Source: Chryseobacterium sp. MFBS3-17 (lineage in GTDB: Bacteria; Bacteroidota; Bacteroidia; Flavobacteriales; Weeksellaceae). Taken from it: DNA of 64,000 nt. Below the pieces are notes generated by a model. The model worked only from the letters and a program-made list of their open reading frames with translations, was not told the origin of the DNA and did no database searches. A program made the translations under genes and the position numbers. Shown here piece after piece: positions 44,313-53,651 of this stretch. Positions within the stretch are counted from its first letter, which is position 1. Each line of letters starts with the position of its first letter. The stretch spans positions 62,001 through 126,000 of the forward strand of contig NZ_JAJEWK010000008.1 in the NCBI RefSeq assembly GCF_020687745.1, in the 5' to 3' direction.

Positions 44313-45707
44313 ATGTCACATTACGAAGCCCCGATAAGGGAACCTTTAATTATTGGTCACAAAACTTATCATGATATCACAGAAGATATCGCAAGACCTA
44401 TTGAGGAAAGAGCAGGAAAACTGTGGTGGATTTCCTTCTACGCAGCTTTGGCACTTTTCATCTACGGATTTGGTTGTATTGCTTACACCATCGGTATCGG
44501 TATCGGAGCGTGGGGACTGAACAGAACCGTCAACTGGGGTTGGGATATTACCAACTTTGTATGGTGGGTAGGTATCGGTCACGCCGGAACCCTTATTTCT
44601 GCCGTATTATTATTATTCAGACAACGCTGGAGAATGTCGGTGAACCGTTCTGCGGAAGCCATGACCATTTTTGCAGTAGTACAAGCGGCCATCTTCCCGG
44701 TAATTCACATGGGTAGAGTATGGGTAGGATACTGGGTGTTCCCTATTCCTAACCAGTATGGTTCGCTTTGGACAAACTTTAACTCGCCCTTGTTCTGGGA
44801 CGTATTCGCAATTTCCACGTATTTTTCCGTATCCACCGTATTTTGGTTTATGGGACTGATTCCGGACTTTGCTATGATCCGTGACCGGGCAAAAACCCCG
44901 TGGACCAAAAAGATCTATACATTCCTGGCATTCGGCTGGGGTGGTAAGGCAAAACACTGGCAGAGATTTGAAGAGTTATCTCTTGTACTTGCCGGTCTGG
45001 CCACGCCACTTGTATTCTCTGTACATACCACGGTATCCTTTGACTTTGCCACATCGGTAATTAAAGGATGGCACTCCACTATTTATCCGCCGTACTTCGT
45101 TGCAGGTGCTATTTTCTCCGGATTTGCTATGGTGCAGACACTGCTACTCGTAGCCCGTAAAGTTTGTGATCTGGAAGACTATATCACCATGTACCACATT
45201 GAGATTATGAACATCGTAATCATTGTGACGGGCGGTATGGTAACGGTAGCATATGCGTGTGAGTATTTCATTGCATGGTATTCCGGAAGCCGTTACGAAG
45301 ATTTCGCATACCTTACTCCGGGTGCAGCAACCGGTCCTTACTGGTGGGCATTCTGGTCATTGATTATCTGTAACCTTGTAGTTCCTGCTTCTTTCTGGTT
45401 CAAAAAACTGAGAAGAAACATTATCTGGACTTTCATTGTGGCATTAATCATCAATATCGGGATGTGGTTCGAACGTTTTGACATTATTGTCATCAACCTT
45501 TCCAGGGATTATCTGCCAAGTAGCTGGACCATGTTTAAGCCTACCATTATAGACGTGGGAGTATATCTGGGAACAATCGGGTTTTTCTCTGTACTGTTCC
45601 TGCTGTATGCCAGAACATTCCCTGTAATTGCACAGGCTGAATTGAAATCGATTTTGAAAACTTCAGGTGAAACTTTTAAAGCAAAAGAAGGAGATGAGCA
45701 CCACTAA
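44313..45707 (+). CDS. actC: Alternative complex III subunit ActC (NrfD-like)
   Basis: This 464-aa NrfD/PsrC-type membrane subunit, with about ten helices, forms the quinol site and contacts ActB. N-terminal PIREPLIIGHKTYHDITEDIARPIE is typical of Bacteroidota ActC. Helices contain the buried residues seen in this family (IGHAGTLISAVLLLFRQRWR, VHTTVSFDFATSVIKGWHST). The gene overlaps actD by 14 bases. The call is firm by context and sequence. Confidence 0.95.
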   Translation: MSHYEAPIREPLIIGHKTYHDITEDIARPIEERAGKLWWISFYAALALFIYGFGCIAYTIGIGIGAWGLNRTVNWGWDITNFVWWVGIGHAGTLISAVLLLFRQRWRMSVNRSAEAMTIFAVVQAAIFPVIHMGRVWVGYWVFPIPNQYGSLWTNFNSPLFWDVFAISTYFSVSTVFWFMGLIPDFAMIRDRAKTPWTKKIYTFLAFGWGGKAKHWQRFEELSLVLAGLATPLVFSVHTTVSFDFATSVIKGWHSTIYPPYFVAGAIFSGFAMVQTLLLVARKVCDLEDYITMYHIEIMNIVIIVTGGMVTVAYACEYFIAWYSGSRYEDFAYLTPGAATGPYWWAFWSLIICNLVVPASFWFKKLRRNIIWTFIVALIINIGMWFERFDIIVINLSRDYLPSSWTMFKPTIIDVGVYLGTIGFFSVLFLLYARTFPVIAQAELKSILKTSGETFKAKEGDEHH

Positions 45708-46215
45708 AATTATATACGGACTTTATGCCGATGACGACGATCTGATGGATGGAGTTAAGGCTTTCAGAGATAAAGGAATTGCAATCAATGAGGTATACAG
45801 CCCTTTTCCGGTGCATGGCCTGGACAAAGCGCTTGGGCTAAAGAAAACCAGAATTTCTGATGCAGCTTTTATATACGCTGTATATGGTGTGACCCTGGCG
45901 ATACTGATTTCCTGGTACACCATGAATCATGACTGGCCGCAGAACATAGGCGGTAAGCCTGCATTTACCTGGTGGGAAAACATGCCGGCGTTTGTAGTAC
46001 CTATGTTTGAACTTATGGTATTCTGTGCGGCACACATGATGTCCCTTACCTACCTGGTGAGAAATAAAATGTACCCTCTGGCACCACCGCAGAACCCCGA
46101 TCCGAGAACTACGGATGATAAGTTTCTGATGGAATTTGTATCTGATGATGTAGAAACCATCAAGCAAATCCTGATTGATACAGGTGTAGAGGAAATAACC
46201 GTAAAAGATGCATAA
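45694..46215 (+). CDS. actD: Alternative complex III subunit ActD (DUF3341)
   Basis: This 173-aa subunit has two membrane helices (about AAFIYAVYGVTLAILISWY and MPAFVVPMFELMVFCAAHMM) and cytoplasmic ends. The N-terminal domain KIIYGLYADDDDLMDGVKAFRD is the DUF3341 signature. I chose ATG 45694 (MSTTKIIYG). The longer frame from 45667 lies wholly inside actC and adds nothing family-like. Overlaps actC by 14 bases. Confidence 0.92.
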   Translation: MSTTKIIYGLYADDDDLMDGVKAFRDKGIAINEVYSPFPVHGLDKALGLKKTRISDAAFIYAVYGVTLAILISWYTMNHDWPQNIGGKPAFTWWENMPAFVVPMFELMVFCAAHMMSLTYLVRNKMYPLAPPQNPDPRTTDDKFLMEFVSDDVETIKQILIDTGVEEITVKDA

Positions 46216-46216
46216 A

Positions 46217-46918
46217 ATGAAAAAGACGATATTCAAAATTACGGCTTCTTTAGTATTATCTGCAGTGATTTTTAACTCTTGCGGATCAAAAGATAATCCA
46301 CCATTGGTCTATTTCCCGGATATGTATTTTCCGGTGGCCTATGACCCGCTGATGAAGGCAGAAGATGCATACTCCAGTCATGAAAACGAAATCCCTGCTT
46401 TTGTGGCGAATAATGGTGCAACCGGACTTTCTCCAGTAGATGGTTCTGTAGCGCAGAATAAAGATGGCGTGGTAGATATGAACTGGGGCAAAGGCATGAC
46501 CGCTGTGGAATACAATGCTGGTTATGACGAATCCAAAGCCACTACAGTATCTCCGCTGAATCCTGACAATGCAGAAAAAGACATCGCACGCGGTAAAATT
46601 TTGTTTGACAGAACCTGTGCAGTGTGCCACGGAACCGGAGGAGACGGACAGGGATCCATCGTGCAAACCGGCGCATATTCGGGCGTTCCTAATTTCAAAG
46701 ACAGAGAAGTAACAGTAGGGTCTGTTCATTATGTTTTGTCACATGGCAGAAACGCCATGGGATCGTATGCCGGCCAGCTGAACCCCGGTGACCGGTGGAG
46801 AGTAGCCATGTATGTTATGAGTGCTTTTAAAGGAGGTGACTCCGTAGCAACTGCTTCTGCAATAGATACTGCAGAGACTACTGCAACCGAAACTCCTGAA
46901 ACGCCTGCAACCAATTAA
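46217..46918 (+). CDS. actE: Alternative complex III subunit ActE (cytochrome c lipoprotein)
   Basis: This monohaem cytochrome c of the complex has a lipoprotein signal (SAVIFNSC) and one haem motif CAVCHGTGGDGQG with the distal Met probably in GRNAMGSYAG. The segment DMYFPVAYDPLM is characteristic of ActE. The last 30 residues are Thr/Ala/Glu-rich and variable. ATG 46217 gives MKKTIFK; ATG 46208 (three residues longer, overlapping the actD stop) is possible. actF follows after 14 bases. Confidence 0.92.
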   Translation: MKKTIFKITASLVLSAVIFNSCGSKDNPPLVYFPDMYFPVAYDPLMKAEDAYSSHENEIPAFVANNGATGLSPVDGSVAQNKDGVVDMNWGKGMTAVEYNAGYDESKATTVSPLNPDNAEKDIARGKILFDRTCAVCHGTGGDGQGSIVQTGAYSGVPNFKDREVTVGSVHYVLSHGRNAMGSYAGQLNPGDRWRVAMYVMSAFKGGDSVATASAIDTAETTATETPETPATN

Positions 46919-46932
46919 TAAAAAGAATTAAA

Positions 46933-48267
46933 ATGTATAGTTTTTCACCAAAGTTAAAGTTAGTTTCTATCATTCTCCTCGTCGCAGGTTTGGTTCTTTT
47001 TGCCGCGGGATACTTCATGAATCACGCTATTGATGAAGTGAAGATTGAACATATGATGGAGGCCGTGAAAGGTACCGGCCACGATAATCCTACACACTCC
47101 AGCGAGGTGGTGACGCCTGCAAAGGATCATGCAGGACACGTGAAACATGCCACACATCAGATCCATAATCAGCCGCTGGCATCATTGCATTTTATTTCCG
47201 TGTTCTTTTTCGGGGTAAGTTGTGCGGTTCTGTTTTTCTATTGTATTCAGCATGCGGCGCACGCCGGATGGCCCATCATCATCACCAGAGTGATGGAGGC
47301 AATCTCCGGCTATATTCCGGTGGGAGGGCTTATCCTGATCATCATCATGCTGCTTAATGTTACACATAACGGACATTTGTTCCACTGGATGGATCCTGCG
47401 CTTACAGATCCCGATTCAGATCAGTTTGATGTGATTATTTTTGAAAAGAAAAAGTTCCTCAATATTCCTTTTTATGCCATCAGAACCATTTTATATGTGG
47501 CAGGTGCGTCATTCTTCGCATGGAAACTCAGAAGAATGTCTAAGAAGGTTGATGAAACCAAATCCGCAAGGGATTATCAGTTCCTGTACAGATGGTCTGT
47601 AGGGTATATTGCATTTTTCGGATTTGCATCTGCAGCATGGGCCTGGGACTGGCTGATGTCTATTGATCCTCACTGGTATTCTACCATGTATATCTGGTAT
47701 TCTATGGTGAGCTGCCTGGCCAGTGCAATTGCTGTGATCATTCTGGTGAGTGTATATCTGAAGAAAAACGGATTCCTGCCTCAGTTTAATGATAATCACC
47801 TGCACGATTTAGGGGTGTTCCTGTTTGCATCAAGTATGCTCTGGACTTATACCTGGTTTGCACAGTTCATGCTGTACTGGTATGCCAATGTTCCGGAAGA
47901 AGCCAACTATTTCTTCGGCAGATTTGAGCACTATAAAGAATTATATCTTCCAATGCTGATTCCGAACTTCCTGATTCCACTGTTGGTTCTGGTAAGTTCC
48001 AAAATCAAGAGAAATTACAAAGTGGTTTCTGCAATGGCAGTAGTGGTTATATTTGGTCATGCATGGGATTATTTCAATATGGTTATGCCGGGTACCATCG
48101 GTCCTTACTGGAGAACTCCTGAACTTTGGATGTTAACCATAGGTGCTACCTTGTTCATTGTCGGTCTTTTTATGTACAGTGTATTGTTTACATTATCTAA
48201 ACTGAAACTGATACCTGAAGGAAACCCTTACCTGCACGAATCAAAAATTTATGAATATCCCTTCTAA
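46933..48267 (+). CDS. actF: Alternative complex III subunit ActF (NrfD-like)
   Basis: This 444-aa integral membrane subunit is a second, shorter NrfD-like quinol subunit that pairs with ActC. After the first helix comes a His-rich periplasmic segment (GHDNPTHSSEVVTPAKDHAGHVKHATHQIHN), then about nine helices. Conserved stretches are SIDPHWYSTMYIWYSM and FAQFMLYWYANVPEE. It is the last gene of the operon. A strong terminator follows, and no cytochrome oxidase gene is attached. Confidence 0.93.
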   Translation: MYSFSPKLKLVSIILLVAGLVLFAAGYFMNHAIDEVKIEHMMEAVKGTGHDNPTHSSEVVTPAKDHAGHVKHATHQIHNQPLASLHFISVFFFGVSCAVLFFYCIQHAAHAGWPIIITRVMEAISGYIPVGGLILIIIMLLNVTHNGHLFHWMDPALTDPDSDQFDVIIFEKKKFLNIPFYAIRTILYVAGASFFAWKLRRMSKKVDETKSARDYQFLYRWSVGYIAFFGFASAAWAWDWLMSIDPHWYSTMYIWYSMVSCLASAIAVIILVSVYLKKNGFLPQFNDNHLHDLGVFLFASSMLWTYTWFAQFMLYWYANVPEEANYFFGRFEHYKELYLPMLIPNFLIPLLVLVSSKIKRNYKVVSAMAVVVIFGHAWDYFNMVMPGTIGPYWRTPELWMLTIGATLFIVGLFMYSVLFTLSKLKLIPEGNPYLHESKIYEYPF

Positions 48268-48288
48268 TTGGTTATTCAGACTTGATAC

Positions 48289-48327
48289 AACTCCGGAAAG
48301 CATTCTTTTCCGGAGTTTTTGTTTTTA
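48289..48327 (+). terminator. Intrinsic terminator of the act operon
   Basis: AACTCCGGAAA pairs with TTTCCGGAGTT around a short loop, followed by TTTGTTTTT. Confidence 0.9.
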
Positions 48328-48420
48328 ATTCTGTATCTTTCCGTTCGGGACTATCAGGCAGATGTAACATTTTGACGCCTGTGATGGACTTATTGTTTTT
48401 ATTAACCATAAAGTAACCTT

Positions 48421-49437
48421 ATGAAAAAGATTTTACAGTTTTTTTTGCTGCTTGTTTTCTCTGTTTCAGGATTCTGCCAGGACATTAAATTGGTATCATC
48501 GGTCTCCGGTCAGCCTCTTTCAGGAGTTACGGTGCTCAGTGAACGCGGAGATGTGCTTGCCATTTCAGATGTGGAAGGAACGATTCTGAAGTCAGCTCTG
48601 GAACCCTTACAGGGTACTTATGTGCTGATTTATGAGAATTATGAAATCGCCAGAGTGGGAGCCGCAGATTTGTCTCAGCAGGTCATCAGACTTCAGGATC
48701 GCGTTTCAGAGATTCCGGCAGTCGTCATCAGTGCCAAAAAAGCCAAATACCTGAATGTAAAAGGATATTTTAATGTGTATATCACCATAAACCGGGAACT
48801 GAATGTGTATGCAGACGGGGTAGCCACCTATATTTTTGATAATGATTCCAAAAAGTTACGTTCGGTCAGTATAGAGCAGTACAGAACTTTTACCAAAAGT
48901 ACCGAGAATCAGGATCGCAAAAAAGTGGCCAGTATGGTCTATACTTCATCACTTAAAGTGCCGGAGCTTGATGAAATCGGGAAGATTCAGCAAAAGTTGC
49001 AGAAAGGCAAATCAAAGTATAAAGAACTGGAAAGTGGCAATCAGACGCGGATGCAGATTCACCAGACCGCACTTCAGGAAAGAGCATTCAGTATTTTAGG
49101 GTATCGCTTTTATGATTTTGAATATTTGAACGCTGCCAGTTTCGAGAAGGGAACTTCAGATCTGAGGAATTTCCTTGCCTATGCAGAACAGATTAACTTC
49201 AAACTGAAGCATAAGTCTGAAGCGGATTACCACCAGATGACCAAATATGCAAACTTTCTTCCCACAGAGATTTCATACAGTAATTCCATCAATTCGACCC
49301 AGATCAAACTGGATCCGGACAAAAGTCACTATAGCGAAGCGTACTGGAAAGAAACCGGGTTTCCGGATATGCAGCAGGTCTTCAGGTCATTCTTTGAAAA
49401 AAGTCTGCATGAGGGTCAGAACCGTGGTACAAAATAA
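48421..49437 (+). CDS. Secreted protein with CarboxypepD-reg-like N-terminus
   Basis: This 338-aa exported protein has a signal peptide (MKKILQFFLLLVFSVSGFCQ) followed by a carboxypeptidase-regulatory-like beta-sandwich (SGQPLSGVTVLSERGDVLAISDVEGTI). This fold also caps many Bacteroidota TonB-dependent receptors, but no plug or barrel follows here. The remainder is mixed and polar, including a Lys/Gln-rich helix (KIQQKLQKGKSKYKELE). I do not recognise a specific function. It lies just after the act terminator and 58 bases before the next gene. Confidence 0.75.
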   Translation: MKKILQFFLLLVFSVSGFCQDIKLVSSVSGQPLSGVTVLSERGDVLAISDVEGTILKSALEPLQGTYVLIYENYEIARVGAADLSQQVIRLQDRVSEIPAVVISAKKAKYLNVKGYFNVYITINRELNVYADGVATYIFDNDSKKLRSVSIEQYRTFTKSTENQDRKKVASMVYTSSLKVPELDEIGKIQQKLQKGKSKYKELESGNQTRMQIHQTALQERAFSILGYRFYDFEYLNAASFEKGTSDLRNFLAYAEQINFKLKHKSEADYHQMTKYANFLPTEISYSNSINSTQIKLDPDKSHYSEAYWKETGFPDMQQVFRSFFEKSLHEGQNRGTK

Positions 49438-49465
49438 AGCCATACCGGGTTTCATCAAAATTATT

Positions 49466-49473
49466 TAAATTTG
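49466..49473 (+). promoter_or_regulatory. TAnnTTTG -7 element of the lipoprotein gene
   Basis: TAAATTTG lies 22 bases before the start codon of the 381-aa lipoprotein. Confidence 0.55.
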
Positions 49474-49495
49474 TAGATAACCACCAAACGATTAT

Positions 49496-50641
49496 ATGAA
49501 AAAGTTCCATTTTCTTTTTGTGCTGATGCTCTTTCTTTTTACAGCCTGTAAGAAAGATTCGGTAGATGCTACCAGTTTACAAGCTTTTCAGTCCAGCATC
49601 AATGATATGAGCTCAAAGCTCAGCACCATTCAGCAATACAAGTTTAATGAAGCTCTGTATATCCTGAAAACCTTTGGCGTAGAAGCTGACGGCGATGCTT
49701 ACGAACTGACTTTACTGTCCAAAATGCTGGAAGGCAAAAAGGTCCCGGAGATTTTCGCACTTGCAGATCAGGTTGCACAAAAGCATGGTATAGACTGGAC
49801 CAGCAGCGGGCCACCGTCTCTGGGTACCATGAATATTTTCGAGGATGTAGCGGCCAAAGAATCAGATCCTAATGATGTAGCAGCCACAGCATTGCATCTG
49901 TCCACCAGAAATGGTGCAGAAGACCCCGTGCTGGGCGTGCGTGAACTGATTGTAAAACCAGCTTTGGTAGATGGAAACGGCAATAACGTGGCGTTCAGCG
50001 GTGCCGCGCTGGAAGTCACCATGGATGTGTACAGTGGCGGTGTGAAAATTTATAGTTCCAAAAATATGATGCAGGATCAGAATTTTCCCGGCTTTACATT
50101 GAGGTTTCAGAGTCTGCCTGCAGAAAAGATTATTGACAATAAAGTAGATATTACGGTTGCTGTAGTGACGACCAAAAAAACACTGAAAATGACCAATGTG
50201 GGCGTGCCGGTCAATCCGAAAATGCTCAGAGCACCCAAACCCGTGATTGTGTCAGACTCGGCCTCCACAGAAACCGCAGCACCTGCAGAAACACCACTGG
50301 ATAACACTTCAACGGTTCCGGCGGCCGGAGATCCCAGGGTTACCGTGCAGAAATTTCTGAATGGCCTCAGTACTCAGAATCTGCGCTCTGCTTACGAAAC
50401 ATCCAGTAATCCAAGTTGGGGTTCCTATGAAAAGTTCTCCAATCCCAGCAGTGGTTTTGGAGCTGTAAAAAATCTGACTGTAAAGAATATCTCCGGAGCT
50501 ACAGTTACGGAAGGCGGCTCCACCGTAAATGCCACTTATGATATTACAGATAAAAATGGAAATACTTCCTCACTCAACGTTACTTTTGGATTAAAAAACA
50601 TCAATGGTGAATGGAAAATATCATCATATAAATTAAATTAA
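49496..50641 (+). CDS. Two-domain lipoprotein (DUF6694-like N-terminus)
   Basis: This 381-aa lipoprotein has its lipobox at LFLFTAC (Cys about residue 18). The first 90 residues form a helical unit (LQAFQSSINDMSSKLSTIQQYKFNEALYIL ... LEGKKVPEIFALADQVA) resembling DUF6694 lipoproteins. The middle (about 145-240) is a beta-rich domain, followed by a Ser/Thr/Pro/Ala linker. The end (about 280-381) looks like an NTF2/DUF4878-type domain, closing with NINGEWKISSYKLN. Function is unknown. It stops 2 bases before apt, so it may be co-transcribed with apt. Confidence 0.75.
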   Translation: MKKFHFLFVLMLFLFTACKKDSVDATSLQAFQSSINDMSSKLSTIQQYKFNEALYILKTFGVEADGDAYELTLLSKMLEGKKVPEIFALADQVAQKHGIDWTSSGPPSLGTMNIFEDVAAKESDPNDVAATALHLSTRNGAEDPVLGVRELIVKPALVDGNGNNVAFSGAALEVTMDVYSGGVKIYSSKNMMQDQNFPGFTLRFQSLPAEKIIDNKVDITVAVVTTKKTLKMTNVGVPVNPKMLRAPKPVIVSDSASTETAAPAETPLDNTSTVPAAGDPRVTVQKFLNGLSTQNLRSAYETSSNPSWGSYEKFSNPSSGFGAVKNLTVKNISGATVTEGGSTVNATYDITDKNGNTSSLNVTFGLKNINGEWKISSYKLN

Positions 50642-50643
50642 CC

Positions 50644-51180
50644 ATGCCATCAAAAAACTTAGTTCAGGAATTAGAACAAACCATTGAAAATATTGCAGAT
50701 TTTCCCATTCCGGGCATCCAGTTTAAAGACATTACACCTATTTTCTTAAAACCGGCCTTGTATGAAAGTGTTATTGATGAATTTGTACAGTTCAGCAAAG
50801 GAAAGGTAGATGCCGTGTGCGGTATAGAAAGCCGGGGTTATCTTTTCGGAATCGCCATCGCCGTGGCACTGGAGGTTCCGTTCATCCTCATCCGCAAAAA
50901 AGGAAAATTACCGCCGCCATTTGTTAGTGAAAAATACGAACTGGAATATGGTTTTTCTGAAATCGAAATGCGCGAGGGTCAGATCAAAGCCGGGCAGAGG
51001 GTTCTGATTCATGATGATCTGCTGGCTACGGGCGGGACTACGGAAGCCGCCGCCAGACTGGTGGAAAAGCAGGGAGCAAAGGCATCACAGTTTAGTTTTT
51101 TGATTGGCCTGAAAGATCTTCACGGGGAAGACAAGCTCAGAAAATTCAATGCAGAAGTGTTCCGGATTCTGGAATATTGA
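50644..51180 (+). CDS. apt: Adenine phosphoribosyltransferase
   Basis: Apt salvages adenine to AMP using PRPP. The 178-aa protein has the family start (IENIADFPIPGIQFKDITPIF), the CGIESRGYLFG block for base recognition, KLPPPFVSEKYELEYG, and the PRPP motif RVLIHDDLLATGGT. Two bases separate it from the preceding lipoprotein gene. A new promoter lies after its stop. Confidence 0.96.
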   Translation: MPSKNLVQELEQTIENIADFPIPGIQFKDITPIFLKPALYESVIDEFVQFSKGKVDAVCGIESRGYLFGIAIAVALEVPFILIRKKGKLPPPFVSEKYELEYGFSEIEMREGQIKAGQRVLIHDDLLATGGTTEAAARLVEKQGAKASQFSFLIGLKDLHGEDKLRKFNAEVFRILEY

Positions 51181-51207
51181 TTGATTTTGAAGGCATTCAA
51201 CAAAAAT

Positions 51208-51238
51208 TTTGTAAATCGTTCTGAATAAGTTAAATTTG
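51208..51238 (+). promoter_or_regulatory. Promoter TTTG-N19-TAAATTTG of the TPR-ribH unit
   Basis: TTTG (51208-51211) and TAAATTTG (51231-51238) are spaced 19 bases, 21 bases before the TPR gene start. One of the best promoter matches in the window. Confidence 0.72.
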
Positions 51239-51259
51239 CACTTCTATTTTACAAAAATT

Positions 51260-51967
51260 ATGGCAAAAGATAATAAGCACAACAAAAAAGAACAGGAAGG
51301 TAAAGAAACAGTAGAGTTCTTTAAAGATTTAGATAAAGAGGCTTTACAGACTGAGCGTTTTCTGGAAAAGAATTCCAAAATGTTGGGCATCGTGTTCGGC
51401 GTTCTGCTGGCAGGTGTTCTTGGCTTTTTTGCATACCAGCAATTTATTGTGGCGCCCAAAAATGAAGAAGCAATGAAAGGCTACCTGGCTGCACAGAAAC
51501 ATCTGAATGATGGAAATGATGCAGAGGCACTGGGTGGTAAATCTGCTGCAAATCCCGGCTTTTTGGGAACCCAGAAAGAATATGGCAACACCGATGTCGG
51601 TAAATTATCTGCCTATAATGCCGGTCTTCTGAAATTCAAAGAAGGAAAATATCAGGAGGCGTATGATTTGCTGGATAAATTTTCCTCCGGAAATAAAATC
51701 CTGATGGCTTTGAAATACGGGGCTATGGCAGATTGCAAATCTAATCTTAATCAGAATGATGAAGCCCTGAGCCTGCTGGAAAAAGCTGCCGGAGCTTCTT
51801 CAGACCCATATACCATGTACTTCTTTACCAAAAAAGCGGGCACAGTGGCACTGGGCATGGATAAAAAAGATGTGGCAAAGAAACACTTTACAACCATAGA
51901 CCAGAAATATAAGGATTATGACAATGGAATGTCTGATGCCTATATTGAAATGGTAAAATATTTTTAA
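51260..51967 (+). CDS. TPR-containing membrane protein (YfgM-like)
   Basis: This 235-aa protein has a charged cytoplasmic N-terminus (KKEQEGKETVEFFKDLDKEA), one membrane helix (MLGIVFGVLLAGVLGFFAYQQF, about residues 43-64) and a periplasmic C-terminal part with TPR-like helices (YNAGLLKFKEGKYQEAYDLLDKF, NQNDEALSLLEKAA). This matches the YfgM layout, a chaperone-like ancillary protein at the translocon, but the role here is inferred. I chose ATG 51260 (MAKDNKHNKKEQ) since it follows the promoter at normal distance; the in-frame ATG 51236 overlaps the -7 box. Confidence 0.85.
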   Translation: MAKDNKHNKKEQEGKETVEFFKDLDKEALQTERFLEKNSKMLGIVFGVLLAGVLGFFAYQQFIVAPKNEEAMKGYLAAQKHLNDGNDAEALGGKSAANPGFLGTQKEYGNTDVGKLSAYNAGLLKFKEGKYQEAYDLLDKFSSGNKILMALKYGAMADCKSNLNQNDEALSLLEKAAGASSDPYTMYFFTKKAGTVALGMDKKDVAKKHFTTIDQKYKDYDNGMSDAYIEMVKYF

Positions 51968-51970
51968 ATC

Positions 51971-52486
51971 ATGGCTACAGTAAATCTTTCGGATTACAAA
52001 CCATTACAGATAAACGATGCTGATTCTTTTAGAATTGGCATTGTTGTTTCGGACTGGAATGATTTTGTAACCTTCAACCTGCGCGATGCCGCTCTGGATA
52101 TCCTGAAGACAGAGGGGGTTCCGGCAGAGCAAATAGAGGTTTTTCCGGTACCCGGCGCTTTTGAGCTTACGTATGCATCTATGCAGTTGTGCCGGGAGAA
52201 AATATATGATGCGGTCATCGCCGTAGGCTGCGTCATCCGTGGTGAGACGCCTCATTTTGATTATGTGTGTGCTGCAGTAGCGCAGGGAATCAAGGATTGC
52301 AATGTGCGTACAGATACGCCGGTCATTTTCTGTGTCCTTACCGATGATACACCCGAGCAATCCGTAGCGCGCAGTGGTGGCGACTTGGGCAACAAAGGGG
52401 TGGAAGCAGCGGTTACAGCGTTGCAGATGATTCAGTTTAAAAGAAGCCTGGGAAAGAAACCCGGTAGCATAGGTTTCGGACAGTAA
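51971..52486 (+). CDS. ribH: 6,7-Dimethyl-8-ribityllumazine synthase
   Basis: RibH condenses ArP and dihydroxybutanone phosphate to lumazine, the penultimate step to riboflavin. The 171-aa protein shows VFPVPGAFELTYA, IAVGCVIRGETPHFDYVC and PVIFCVLTDDTPEQSVARSGG, which carry the active-site residues (including His in ETPHFDYV). It follows the TPR gene by 3 bases, so they form an operon. Other rib genes are not in the window. Confidence 0.97.
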   Translation: MATVNLSDYKPLQINDADSFRIGIVVSDWNDFVTFNLRDAALDILKTEGVPAEQIEVFPVPGAFELTYASMQLCREKIYDAVIAVGCVIRGETPHFDYVCAAVAQGIKDCNVRTDTPVIFCVLTDDTPEQSVARSGGDLGNKGVEAAVTALQMIQFKRSLGKKPGSIGFGQ

Positions 52487-52619
52487 ACTGTTCCGTATTA
52501 TTCCTGTATTCAAAACTTAGACGCGATTTTTGAATCCCTCACTGAAAATTCTGTACAGGATGTTCCTGTATTTTTTAATTTTAACTAACTTTACCTCATT
52601 AATCATAAAAAAATAAACG

Positions 52620-53474
52620 ATGAAATGGACTGAAGACCGCAGCAGAAATGTAGATGACAGAAGAGGATCCGGGGGTGGCGGAGGTATGCTGGTAGGCGGT
52701 GGGCTCGGTACCCTGATTATAGCCGCAATTGTATTTTTTCTGGGTGGTGACCCGTCCGCCATCCTCAGTCAGGGCGGTGGTTCTTCTGCTACTACAGAAC
52801 AGCGTGATCTGACCCGGGATGAATTACAAATCCGCGAATTTGTGCAAATGATTACTGCAGAAAATGAACAGACCTGGGCCAGAATTTTTCAGGAAAACGG
52901 AATGCAGTACCAGCCGGCCCGTGTAGTAATGTTCGAGGGCATGACCCAGTCTGGCTGCGGAACTGCCCAGGCTGCCATGGGACCGTTTTACTGCCCTTCA
53001 GACCAGTCCGTTTATATGGATATGAGCTTTTTTGCAGAACTTAAGAATCGTTTTGGCGCAGAGGTTACCGAGTTCTCTGTAGCGTATGTCATGGCTCATG
53101 AGATGGGTCACCATGTGCAGAACCTTCTCGGCACGCTTCAGAAAACAGAGCAGCTGAGAAGAAGCGGACGCTACTCCGAAGCTGAAATGAACCGCGTATC
53201 GGTCGCCACAGAACTGCAGGCAGATTTTTATGCCGGATTGTGGGCCAGATACACCCAGAACCGCGAAAACTTTCTGGAACCCGGCGACCTGGAGGCCGCC
53301 ATCAGTGCTGCAGAAGCGGTGGGCGATGATAATATCCAGAAGCGCTCTCAGGGTTATGTCAATCAGGAGAGTTTCACGCACGGAAGTTCTGCACAGAGAA
53401 AAGAATGGTTTATGAAAGGCTATAACACCGGCGATATTCGTCAGGGTGATACCTTCAACGCACTGATCAGATAA
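52620..53474 (+). CDS. Neutral zinc metallopeptidase (YpfJ family)
   Basis: This 284-aa membrane-anchored putative zinc peptidase has the family N-terminus MKWTEDRSRNVDDRRG, a Gly-rich stretch and one membrane helix (LGTLIIAAIVFFLGG). The zinc site is HEMGHHVQN with the distal acidic residue in ELQADFYAGLWARY. CGTAQAAMGPFYCPSDQSVYMD is a family block with two Cys. The substrate is unknown. A strong terminator follows. Confidence 0.93.
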   Translation: MKWTEDRSRNVDDRRGSGGGGGMLVGGGLGTLIIAAIVFFLGGDPSAILSQGGGSSATTEQRDLTRDELQIREFVQMITAENEQTWARIFQENGMQYQPARVVMFEGMTQSGCGTAQAAMGPFYCPSDQSVYMDMSFFAELKNRFGAEVTEFSVAYVMAHEMGHHVQNLLGTLQKTEQLRRSGRYSEAEMNRVSVATELQADFYAGLWARYTQNRENFLEPGDLEAAISAAEAVGDDNIQKRSQGYVNQESFTHGSSAQRKEWFMKGYNTGDIRQGDTFNALIR

Positions 53475-53502
53475 TCTGATTGTAGCCTTTGAACCCGATA
53501 TA

Positions 53503-53536
53503 AAATTCCTGTCTGGCTTGCAGACAGGAATTTTTT
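53503..53536 (+). terminator. Intrinsic terminator after the zinc peptidase gene
   Basis: AAATTCCTGTCTG pairs perfectly with CAGACAGGAATTT around a 5-base loop, followed by T-run. Confidence 0.9.
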
Positions 53537-53651
53537 GATGCATGCACTTCGGACTAGATCGCATTTGAGCCGGCAGTGGTCAAGATATTGAATACATCTG
53601 AAAATGACTGAAAACCAAAGGTTACAGCCATTTTATTTTCTGCATGATTGG

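Noticed and set aside
52475-52496. CGGACAGT/ACTGTTCCG hairpin after ribH as a terminator
   Set aside because: The stem has a bulge and there is no T-run, so termination is not supported.
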